DNA of 6,111 bases from Oscillospiraceae bacterium (GTDB lineage Bacteria > Bacillota > Clostridia > Oscillospirales > Acutalibacteraceae), in the NCBI GenBank assembly GCA_009779455.1, contig WREG01000125.1, positions 1 through 6,111 of the forward strand. Direction: 5' to 3'. This document shows positions 1 to 4,392 of the stretch, piece after piece. The notes below the pieces were generated by a model that ran no database searches, was not told the origin of the DNA, and was given only the letters and a program-made list of their open reading frames with translations. Numbering within the stretch: position 1 is the stretch's first letter; the number at the start of each line of letters is the position of its first letter. Both the position numbers and the translations under genes were made by a program.

Positions 1-65
1 AAATGTTCATTGAATAGGTCGAACAGGGCCTCGGTTTTCTTTACGATTGCGGATATTTCTAACAT
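1..65 (-). CDS. Partial CDS, possible SprT-like protein (N-terminus only)
   Basis: Only the first 21 codons lie in the window, reading MLEISAIVKKTEALFDLFNE and onward off the left edge. The ATG at 65-63 is fixed by a perfect AAGGAGG Shine-Dalgarno (81-75) nine bases upstream, so this is a real gene start. The pattern 'LFDLFNEHF' resembles the N-terminal helix of small SprT-like (zinc metallopeptidase-type) proteins carried by Clostridia conjugative elements. The zinc motif would lie outside the window, so the family call is a resemblance only. It is the downstream gene of the minus-strand series. It is separated from the 558-232 gene by a terminator and by one copy of the upstream repeat, so it probably has its own promoter. 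Confidence 0.7.
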   Translation of the reverse strand, partial: MLEISAIVKKTEALFDLFNEH

Positions 66-101
66 GGTGGGGTTCCTCCTTAAAAGATATGTTTAGCGCC
101 T

Positions 102-152
102 GTGAGTGACAGCTTACGCACCACGGGTGATAAAGCAAGCCTTTTTTCAAAA
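102..152 (-). repeat. Upstream intergenic repeat, copy A
   Basis: This 51-base stretch is identical to 3036-3086 and clearly related to 815-866. It lies 37 bases upstream of the minus-strand start at 65, and the other copies also sit upstream of minus-strand genes. Read on the minus strand it has an A-rich lead, TTGCTT, a spacer containing GTGGTGCG, then TAAGCT. That would be a weak -35/-10 pair with a 16-base spacer and a poor -10. A promoter or operator shared by several genes of the element is the likeliest reading. This is inference from position and conservation. Confidence 0.7.
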
Positions 153-184
153 TTTCTTTCTTATTTTTCAAAGAATTTTTTACA

Positions 185-209
185 CGAAAAAGCCCCGCCG
201 AAGCGGGGC
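185..209 (-). terminator. Intrinsic terminator of the 779-232 operon
   Basis: GCCCCGC and GCGGGGC (192-198 and 203-209) form a perfect 7-bp stem around a four-base loop, read on the minus strand as GCCCCGC-UUCG-GCGGGGC. It is followed on the minus strand by TTTTTCGTG. It lies 22 bases after the stop codon at 232. The same 18-base hairpin recurs at 890-907 (one base changed) and 2311-2328. Confidence 0.9.
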
Positions 210-231
210 GTGGTATCGGAGCCGTGCCGGG

Positions 232-558
232 TTATAAGCTGGTTTTCATGCCGGTTACTTCGGTGAATATATCCCGGAGCATATCGTCAAATACGCCGCT
301 GTATTTTTTGACTTCCGTTATTTTTTCGCTTTTCCATTCCAGCGTCGTTTGATTGAGGCGGCCCGGCACATATTGGAAGAACCGCATATCATACAGATCG
401 TCCGCCGTAAGGGTTATATCCAGCCGGTTTGCCGCGCTTTTGTTTTTCATCAAAGTCATATGCAACGTATTCCCGTCCGCCATAAAGTCTTTGCTTCCCG
501 TCATGGCGATAAAACGATTGCCGCCTAACTGGGCGAGGATTGTTTTGGCTATTTCCAT
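232..558 (-). CDS. Small mobile-element protein of unknown function (108 aa)
   Basis: A 108-aa soluble protein starting MEIAKTILAQLGG and ending VTGMKTSL. The frame stays open upstream to 714, but that part overlaps the neighbouring gene. The ATG at 558 is preceded by AAGAAAGGGG at a suitable distance, so it is the likely start; an out-of-frame ATG at 568 hits a stop within six codons. It has no membrane segment, signal peptide or cysteine. The blocks 'GGNRFIAMTGSK' (residues 12-23), 'MRFFQYVPGRLN' (58-69) and 'DIFTEVTGM' (96-104) look like those of small cargo proteins I associate with Tn1549-like and Bacteroides conjugative elements; no function is known to me. It begins 17 bases after the stop of the 779-576 gene and ends before a terminator, so the two form an operon. 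Confidence 0.87.
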   Translation of the reverse strand: MEIAKTILAQLGGNRFIAMTGSKDFMADGNTLHMTLMKNKSAANRLDITLTADDLYDMRFFQYVPGRLNQTTLEWKSEKITEVKKYSGVFDDMLRDIFTEVTGMKTSL

Positions 559-575
559 TTTTGCATACCCCTTTC

Positions 576-779
576 TTACGAGCCTACCGTTACTTCGGCA
601 TGGCCTAACTCCCGCGCTTTGGCTTTGGCTTGCTTGGCTGCCTCGCTGTATAAGCCGGTGAACCAATGCGCCTTGTCTATGTCGCGTGTATCGCGCCCCA
701 TCCAGAAGGCCCAATGCCCGAAGCCTCTCGGCTTTTTCCCGTGCGCTCTTTCAAATTCCATTGTATAAACTGATACCAT
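576..779 (-). CDS. Small mobile-element protein of unknown function (67 aa)
   Basis: A 67-aa basic, aromatic-rich protein starting MVSVYTMEFERAHG, with the block 'GFGHWAFWMG' (residues 19-28) and an alanine/lysine helix 'EAAKQAKAKARELGH' (46-60). The start at 779 is supported by a GGAGGT Shine-Dalgarno at 793-788, eight bases upstream. It is the first gene of a two-gene operon with the 558-232 gene and lies 36 bases downstream of repeat copy B, which probably carries its promoter. Small size, aromatic content and the helical tail would suit a nucleic-acid-binding or accessory role, but no domain is recognised and function is open. Confidence 0.85.
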   Translation of the reverse strand: MVSVYTMEFERAHGKKPRGFGHWAFWMGRDTRDIDKAHWFTGLYSEAAKQAKAKARELGHAEVTVGS

Positions 780-814
780 TTTCGCTTACCTCCGTTTATT
801 ATTGGCCTGCGCCT

Positions 815-881
815 GTGTCACAGCTTACGCACCACACCCGAAAAAGCAAGCTCTATTTGCAAAGTTTTTTAAGAAATTTTT
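815..881 (-). repeat. Upstream intergenic repeat, copy B
   Basis: A diverged copy of the repeat at 102-152 and 3036-3103. It keeps CAGCTTACGCACCAC and AAGCAAGC on the plus strand. Its far end, AAAGTTTTTTAAGAAATTTT, matches copy C but not copy A. It lies 36 bases upstream of the start at 779. On the minus strand the candidate boxes are TTGCTT and TAAGCT with a 16-base spacer, preceded by an A/T tract that could act as an UP element. This copy also contains CTGTGACACAG, a 5-bp-arm palindrome absent from the other two. Confidence 0.65.
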
Positions 882-883
882 AT

Positions 884-907
884 AAAAAAGCCCCGCCGAA
901 GCGGAGC
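884..907 (-). terminator. Intrinsic terminator of the minus-strand RNA
   Basis: On the minus strand GCTCCGC-TTCG-GCGGGGC is followed by six T residues. The stem (907-890) pairs fully if one G-U wobble is allowed. It is the second copy of the terminator hairpin at 192-209 and closes the transcript started by the promoter at 1092-1064. Confidence 0.85.
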
Positions 908-1057
908 AATTTTCTTGTTGCTTTTTTGACGAAAATGGGTAACATCTGACACGGGAACCGGCAAAAAAACGCCGTGGCAGGCGGGCTTGAAGCGAACAAG
1001 CCAACCCTGCGAAAAGGTGACTGAACCGCCCTCCGCAACCATAAAGGCACCACGACT
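884..1057 (-). ncRNA. Candidate structured small RNA, about 170 nt
   Basis: A promoter with a consensus -10 box (TATAAT, 1069-1064) and the terminator at 907-884 bound a transcript of about 170 nt with no convincing coding sequence. On the minus strand CGTGG (near the 5' end) can pair with CCACG further on, enclosing a long hairpin GCAGG-GTT-GGCTTG-TTCGCTT-CAAGCC-CG-CCTGC (5 + 6 bp). After it comes a second hairpin, CACGG/CCGTG, with a U-rich loop. A 57-codon frame starts at 1042, but it has no Shine-Dalgarno and runs straight through the terminator stem, so I treat it as incidental. No Rfam family was recognised. A leader RNA for the minus-strand operon is an alternative, but the terminator and the separate repeat B downstream argue for an independent RNA. 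Confidence 0.55.
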
Positions 1058-1080
1058 ATTTTAATTATACTCAAAATAGT
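1055..1080. promoter_or_regulatory. Inverted repeat flanking the -10 box (candidate operator)
   Basis: ACTATTTT (1055-1062) and AAAATAGT (1073-1080) are perfect 8-base arms separated by 10 bases. The spacer contains the minus-strand TATAAT, so a dimeric regulator bound here would cover the core promoter. The binding protein is unknown. Confidence 0.45.
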
Positions 1081-1092
1081 GCCTGAATGCAA
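1064..1092 (-). promoter_or_regulatory. Sigma-A type promoter for the minus-strand RNA
   Basis: On the minus strand TTGCAT (1092-1087) and TATAAT (1069-1064) are separated by exactly 17 bases (1070-1086). The -10 box is consensus and the -35 box matches the consensus at three of six positions. The predicted start is near 1057. Confidence 0.75.
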
Positions 1093-1099
1093 GGAAAAA

Positions 1100-1145
1100 C
1101 GTATGCGAGGGGTATCGAAAACCGAAACCTTCTCATGCGTTTTTT
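1100..1145. terminator. Bidirectional terminator or attenuator upstream of the 1188 gene
   Basis: The arms 1100-1111 and 1128-1139 form a 12-bp stem with one mismatch and two wobbles. On the plus strand it is followed by TTTTTT (1140-1145), and on the minus strand by TTTTTCC. No plus-strand gene precedes it, so it may insulate the two divergent units. If the 1188 operon is transcribed from further upstream, it could act as a leader attenuator. Confidence 0.65.
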
Positions 1146-1153
1146 AGCTTGGA

Positions 1154-1174
1154 TTTCCTAAAATTTTTAGGAAA
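1154..1174. promoter_or_regulatory. Perfect palindrome overlapping the ribosome binding site of the 1188 gene
   Basis: The arms TTTCCTAAAA (1154-1163) and TTTTAGGAAA (1165-1174) are exact inverted repeats around a single T. The right arm contains the start of the purine-rich ribosome binding site AGGAAAGGTGG (1169-1179). It could be a DNA operator, or an RNA hairpin that hides the ribosome binding site. Confidence 0.5.
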
Positions 1175-1187
1175 GGTGGCACAAACA

Positions 1188-1868
1188 ATGAATTTCTCAG
1201 ACGTAACAGGCGATTGGGGCGAACAAAACCTTGACTTTGTCGAAGCGGCAATGTCCGGGGAAGAATTGCTCCGGCAGGTGCGGGCATGGCGGGAAAAGCT
1301 GGGACCAAAACGCGGGGTGTTGGATAATTACCTCGCGGGCGTCCTAAAGGCCCTGACCGACACGACAAACACTTTCGACGCCGGGCAGGAGGGCTTTGAA
1401 GAAGCATTACGGCCATTGCGCGGCATACTTCGGCAAATCAAAGAAGGCAAAGAGGAGGACGCGCGGCAGCACCCGTTCTATCCGCAAGTCAGGGCGTATA
1501 TGGACGCCCACCCGTTCCCGCATGATGACCTATATTATAGTACATACTGCGCGGGGCTGTTTGGGGAGTATCTCACATTTGCGGTACAGGATTACAGGCA
1601 AAGGTGCAACGACAATTTTCAAGCAGAATTAGCGGAAAATGGTGTCCCGGAGTTATACGAGGCCCTTTTATCATCGGGAGCGGATATTACGGCGGAGAGC
1701 GTCGATTATCTGCACAACCTGATCGCGCGGGTTTTCGTATGGATAGCACCTTCGACCGTATTCATGCAGGGCATGGCCGATCAGATCGTACTGGCGCTCA
1801 TACAGCGGGACGCGGAAAGCGACAGGGCGGTATTCCAACGCCTGCTCGACGGCGAGGTGATATTATGA
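1188..1868 (+). CDS. Hypothetical protein, 226 aa, first gene of a two-gene operon
   Basis: A 226-aa acidic, mostly helical soluble protein starting MNFSDVTGDWGEQN and ending QRLLDGEVIL. The frame can be extended to a TTG at 1149, but the ATG at 1188 has a purine-rich site AGGAAAGGTGG (1169-1179) about eight bases upstream and the TTG has none, so I start it at 1188. No signal peptide or transmembrane helix is obvious. Notable segments are 'HPFPHDDLYYSTYCAGLFGE' in the middle and a hydrophobic helix 'IARVFVWIAPSTVFMQGMAD' near the C-terminus. I do not recognise a family. Its stop overlaps the start of the helix-turn-helix gene at 1865 by four bases (ATGA), so the two are translationally coupled and probably act together, for example as a DNA-binding protein and its partner. 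The palindrome at 1154-1174 suggests regulation at the start site. Confidence 0.85.
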   Translation: MNFSDVTGDWGEQNLDFVEAAMSGEELLRQVRAWREKLGPKRGVLDNYLAGVLKALTDTTNTFDAGQEGFEEALRPLRGILRQIKEGKEEDARQHPFYPQVRAYMDAHPFPHDDLYYSTYCAGLFGEYLTFAVQDYRQRCNDNFQAELAENGVPELYEALLSSGADITAESVDYLHNLIARVFVWIAPSTVFMQGMADQIVLALIQRDAESDRAVFQRLLDGEVIL

Positions 1869-2296
1869 GCAAGCTGCCCTCCCTCTGCCTTTCTAAGCGG
1901 CAAATCGAAATAATGATAAAATACTACTACATGAAAAGCCTTGTGAAAGTGGCGAAGGACGAAAACCTCACGGCTAATCAGGTAAAGGGGCTTTTGTCAA
2001 ACGGATTTCGGATCATGCGGCTGGCGTATGCGCCCCTGTTTCGGAAGGGCCTGTATTTTGACGCTTCCGCCGTATTTGGAAGAATGGCCGAAACCTCCGG
2101 CATGACCGAGCAGGAACTATGCGGTGTATACCAGCAAACTATCGCGGAGGGCTTTGCGTCCGGCGACCGGGAATTATGGGAACACGCCGCAGCCGGGCAG
2201 GAATTGACCCCGCTTGGGCTGCTTTCGTTCCTTTGGGCGAAATTCGAGGCGGATATTGTCCCTCCTCATACATGGGACAGGTTCGGCAAGGAATAA
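1865..2296 (+). CDS. Helix-turn-helix (sigma region 4-like) DNA-binding protein, 143 aa
   Basis: A 143-aa protein starting MSKLPSLCLSKRQIEIMIKY. Residues 9-52 look like a sigma-70 region 4 or LuxR-type helix-turn-helix: 'LSKRQIEIMIKYYYMKS' followed by 'VAKDENLTANQVKGLLSNGF', where LTANQVKGLL would be the recognition helix. The remaining 90 residues are helical and unrecognised, ending in a tryptophan-containing tail (WAKFEAD, HTWDRF). The ATG overlaps the TGA of the upstream gene (ATGA) and has GCGAGGTGA just before it. It is too short for a full sigma factor and lacks a region 2, so I infer a transcriptional regulator or an accessory factor coupled to the upstream protein. It ends 14 bases before the shared hairpin that separates it from the converging 2971-2354 gene. 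Confidence 0.82.
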   Translation: MSKLPSLCLSKRQIEIMIKYYYMKSLVKVAKDENLTANQVKGLLSNGFRIMRLAYAPLFRKGLYFDASAVFGRMAETSGMTEQELCGVYQQTIAEGFASGDRELWEHAAAGQELTPLGLLSFLWAKFEADIVPPHTWDRFGKE

Positions 2297-2303
2297 ACGC
2301 CGA

Positions 2304-2335
2304 CGAACAAGCCCCGCTTCGGCGGGGCCGTTTCG
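2304..2335. terminator. Shared terminator between convergent genes
   Basis: GCCCCGC-TTCG-GCGGGGC (2311-2328) is flanked by ACGAA on the left and TTTCG on the right, which can lengthen the stem. The plus-strand tail is CGTTTCGTTG, so the U-run is poor, and the minus-strand tail (TTGTTCG) is also weak. It lies between stops at 2296 and 2354 and is the third copy of this hairpin in the window. Confidence 0.7.
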
Positions 2336-2353
2336 TTGTATTGGCGCCGGGGT

Positions 2354-2971
2354 TCATTCGGCTTCGGGGATGAAGCCCTGCTCGGCGAGGGCGGCCAGCA
2401 ATTCCGTGCTGATTTCGCCCGCAAGCGTTCCGGCCTTGTCCAGCGTTTTTGTGCCGATGGCGAAAGCGAAGCTGGGGGCGCCGAGGTATTTTAATTCTTT
2501 GCCAGCGGTGGCGGCGAGGATTTCGGCCAGCTCCTTGCGGCGTTTGCCGGTTACATTGAACCGATATTCCGGGATGTCCGGGGTTAGGTCTTCGGCGGCG
2601 GGTTCCATTGTTACTTCGCTGCCGGTGGCCGCTTCGATTGCCTCGGCTGCCGCCGCTGCCAATTCCTCCGTGTTTACGGTTTCGTCCGTGGTAGCCTTCG
2701 CCGCCGCTTTTTCGGCCCGCGTCATTTTTTCACGCGCCGGGGGAAATTCTGTCGGGAGTATGCCGGGGGCGAAGTATAGCCGGAAGCTGATTTTTCCGTC
2801 TGCCGGAACGTCAAACTCGAAGCCGGTGATTTCCAATTCTTTGAGGGCGTCGGGGATGTCGATATTCTTATACCGAATTTGCTCCGCTTCGTTCTCGAAG
2901 AAGCATACGGGAACCGCGTCCCTCAATTTCGCTGTGATTGTGCCTGCTTTCATGTTGTTAGTGGTTGTCAT
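2354..2971 (-). CDS. Two-domain mobile-element protein with acidic linker (205 aa)
   Basis: The start at 2971 is chosen over the longer frame to 3058 because AAAGGCGG lies nine bases upstream and the longer frame runs into repeat copy C. Residues 8-80 (from 'MKAGTITAKLRDAVPVCFFE' to 'PPAREK') form a beta-rich N-terminal domain of a type I associate with Tn1549-like cargo. Residues 82-134 are an Ala/Glu/Thr-rich, low-complexity acidic linker. Residues 135-201, from 'EYRFNVTGKRRKELAEI' through 'KYLGAPSFAFAIGTKTLDK' to 'LAALAEQGF', resemble the small 'FNVTGxxRKxLV... YxGxPsxAYxIg..tIdKxGtL' domain found alone or ahead of amidoligase-like enzymes in Bacillota elements and phages. No catalytic residues are evident. 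The function is unknown; a protein-interaction or modulator role is inferred. It is a single-gene unit whose promoter is probably in repeat copy C. Confidence 0.88.
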   Translation of the reverse strand: MTTTNNMKAGTITAKLRDAVPVCFFENEAEQIRYKNIDIPDALKELEITGFEFDVPADGKISFRLYFAPGILPTEFPPAREKMTRAEKAAAKATTDETVNTEELAAAAAEAIEAATGSEVTMEPAAEDLTPDIPEYRFNVTGKRRKELAEILAATAGKELKYLGAPSFAFAIGTKTLDKAGTLAGEISTELLAALAEQGFIPEAE

Positions 2972-3035
2972 GGTCGTGTACCGCCTTTCATTTATTCGGG
3001 GGGCTGCCCCGTTATTTTCCGGGGTTACTCGCCCC

Positions 3036-3103
3036 GTGAGTGACAGCTTACGCACCACGGGTGATAAAGCAAGCCTTTTTTCAAAAGTTTTTTAAGAAAT
3101 TTT
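3036..3103 (-). repeat. Upstream intergenic repeat, copy C
   Basis: Bases 3036-3086 are identical to copy A (102-152), and 3084-3103 match the far end of copy B (861-880). It lies 64 bases upstream of the start at 2971. Here CCCGTG (3033-3038) and CACGGG (3056-3061) bracket the core, giving a 6-bp-arm inverted repeat that could form a hairpin in the leader or an operator. Confidence 0.7.
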
Positions 3104-3155
3104 ACGGAATATTGTGGCCGTATTTTCTACATTTTTATTATCTGTAAAAAAGGGC

Positions 3156-3184
3156 TTGCAATTTTCGCTGTAACGCGATATAAT
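3156..3184 (+). promoter_or_regulatory. Sigma-A promoter for the 3223-4207 operon
   Basis: TTGCAA (3156-3161) and TATAAT (3179-3184) are separated by exactly 17 bases. The predicted start near 3191 gives a leader of about 30 bases before the ATG at 3223. The upstream DNA (3104-3150) is A/T-rich. Confidence 0.82.
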
Positions 3185-3222
3185 AAGTATGTGCGAATTT
3201 TGACGAAAGCTGGGGGTGCGGT

Positions 3223-3450
3223 ATGGATTATATCATTGCAAAACAAGCCGCCCAAAAATGGGGTTGTTCCCTCCGAAGCGTTCAAGAGTATTGCGAAGCA
3301 GGACGCATACCGGGCGCGATGAAACCCTCCCGCGATTGGCTGATCCCCGCCGACGCAGAGAAACCGCCCGACGCCCGTGTAAAGCACGGAAAATATATCG
3401 GGATAGACACGAACAGAAAACGGCGCAAGGAGGGCAACGAAAATGAATAA
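3223..3450 (+). CDS. Excisionase-family / MerR-like helix-turn-helix protein (75 aa)
   Basis: A 75-aa basic protein starting MDYIIAKQAAQKWGCSLRSV. Residues 3-45 carry the short winged helix-turn-helix of the HTH_17/excisionase group: 'IAKQAAQKWGCSLRSVQEYC' (helices 1-2), 'EAGRIPGAMK' (turn and wing) and 'WLIPADAEKPPDAR'. This is the 'W.IP.dAekP.d.R' ending common in Clostridia members. The basic tail (KHGKYIGIDTNRKRRKEGNE) may add DNA contacts. The ATG at 3223 follows GGGGGTGCGG. Its last eight bases overlap the start of the PAS-AraC gene, and the AAGGAGGG for that gene lies inside it, so the two are co-transcribed and coupled. Such proteins can be excision directionality factors or simple repressors. 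With no integrase in view, a regulatory role with the AraC protein is more likely. Confidence 0.9.
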   Translation: MDYIIAKQAAQKWGCSLRSVQEYCEAGRIPGAMKPSRDWLIPADAEKPPDARVKHGKYIGIDTNRKRRKEGNENE

Positions 3451-4207
3451 CCAAAACGAACTTGAAAAATTATCGGAGCCTTTGAAAGCTCTGATTGGTA
3501 ATCAAGCTCTTAATTTGCAAGTCTATGATATGCTCCCGACCCCCATAGAGATATTTGCGCCGGACGGAATGTGCATACTTTACAATAAAGCCGCTATGGA
3601 GCTTAACGGTGTCGGTGATGCGAATGACCTTGTGGGAAAGTATAATTTGAAAAATGACCCGGTATGTTTGGAGATATTGGGGCAAGAGTGCATTGATAAG
3701 ATATTTCGCGGCGAAACTGTTTTGATCCCGGACTTCCCCGCGCCAATAAATGAAGCCGAAGAACGGGGCGTTATCGCTGACAGGAAATATGAGGCGGCGA
3801 TAATGGATATACTCTGCTTGCCGATCTGGGACGGCGATGTATTCGTCTGCACAATTACTTTTTACACCGTCAAAAAAATGTATCACGGCAAGCCGGAGAT
3901 CGTAGAAACAAAAAAATACATAGACGAGCATTGGCTGGACGAGTTTAACGAGGATGTTATTGCAAAAGCGGTGAATTTCAGTCCAAGTCATTTGCGTTTG
4001 CTATTCCGAAATAATACCGGCACGACAATGTATGATTACTATAAAAGCGTCAAGGTCGATCATATTAAAGAAAAACTGGCTGATAAAAATTTGACTGTCG
4101 CGGAAGCGTTTTCATTCTGCGGTGAGGACAGCCGGGGATGGTTCGGAAAGATTTTCAAACAATTAACCGGCATGACACCCACAGAATACAAAGACAGTTT
4201 GAAATAA
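3443..4207 (+). CDS. PAS-domain AraC-family transcriptional regulator (254 aa)
   Basis: A 254-aa cytoplasmic regulator. Residues 25-145 form a PAS-like sensor domain ('YDMLPTPIEIFAPDGMCILY', 'LVGKYNLKNDP', 'ILCLPIWDGDVFVCTITFYT'). Residues 153-252 form the AraC/XylS DNA-binding domain, with 'DVIAKAVNFSPSHLRLLFRN' as the first helix-turn-helix and 'VAEAFSFCGEDSRGWFGKIF' then 'LTGMTPTEYK' as the second. The second ends with the typical G-x-TP-xxY signature. The ATG at 3443 has a near-perfect AAGGAGGG (3427-3434) eight bases upstream. The ligand is unknown, and the PAS part has no obvious heme or flavin motif. It is co-transcribed with the excisionase-like gene and followed by a strong terminator. 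The next promoter carries direct repeats 21 bp apart, so it may act as an activator of the 4393 gene. Confidence 0.93.
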   Translation: MNNQNELEKLSEPLKALIGNQALNLQVYDMLPTPIEIFAPDGMCILYNKAAMELNGVGDANDLVGKYNLKNDPVCLEILGQECIDKIFRGETVLIPDFPAPINEAEERGVIADRKYEAAIMDILCLPIWDGDVFVCTITFYTVKKMYHGKPEIVETKKYIDEHWLDEFNEDVIAKAVNFSPSHLRLLFRNNTGTTMYDYYKSVKVDHIKEKLADKNLTVAEAFSFCGEDSRGWFGKIFKQLTGMTPTEYKDSLK

Positions 4208-4230
4208 GGCGCAAAGCCTGTAATATCAAC

Positions 4231-4265
4231 AAAAAAGCGTTCGGTTGAGAAACCGGGCGTTTTTT
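4231..4265. terminator. Strong terminator after the PAS-AraC gene
   Basis: The arms 4231-4246 and 4251-4265 form a stem of about 15 bp including wobbles around a GAGA loop. It has A6 before and T6 after, so it can work on both strands. It begins 23 bases after the stop at 4207. Confidence 0.92.
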
Positions 4266-4288
4266 ATTTTGGCTAAAAGATAGCCGTA

Positions 4289-4344
4289 ATCCTCGCATAT
4301 TTAATCGCCATCCTCGCCTATCCACAATTTTTATTTGCTATACT
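4289..4344 (+). promoter_or_regulatory. Activator-dependent promoter with AraC-like direct repeats
   Basis: ATCCTCGCATAT (4289-4300) and ATCCTCGCCTAT (4310-4321) match at 11 of 12 bases and start exactly 21 bases apart. A good -10 box, TATACT (4339-4344), lies 17 bases after 4321, and the corresponding -35 hexamer (4316-4321, GCCTAT) is poor and falls inside the second repeat. AraC-family activators typically bind direct half-sites about two helical turns apart, with the proximal one overlapping -35. The PAS-AraC protein encoded just upstream is the obvious candidate. Confidence 0.6.
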
Positions 4345-4392
4345 TAATTGTACCGCAACATATTTTGCGAAAAATATAAGGGGAGGATTACA

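Noticed and set aside
869..1042. 57-codon minus-strand frame starting MVAEGGSVTFSQGWLV
   Set aside because: No Shine-Dalgarno, start only about 15 bases after the predicted transcript start, and it reads through the terminator hairpin. A structured RNA explains the region better, though coding cannot be excluded.
1149..1187. TTG start extending the 1188 gene upstream
   Set aside because: No ribosome binding site before the TTG, whereas AGGAAAGGTGG is well placed for the ATG at 1188.
2214..3095. Long plus-strand open frame of 293 codons
   Set aside because: It is antisense to the well-supported 2971-2354 gene, is serine/alanine-rich as expected of an opposite-strand shadow, and crosses a terminator and repeat copy C.
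102..3103. CRISPR array or transposon ends from the three repeats
   Set aside because: The copies are far apart with genes between, not regularly spaced, and show no terminal inverted repeat or target duplication.
3470..3991. Minus-strand open frame inside the PAS-AraC gene
   Set aside because: It is opposite a gene with clear domain structure and a strong ribosome binding site; no promoter or ribosome binding site of its own.
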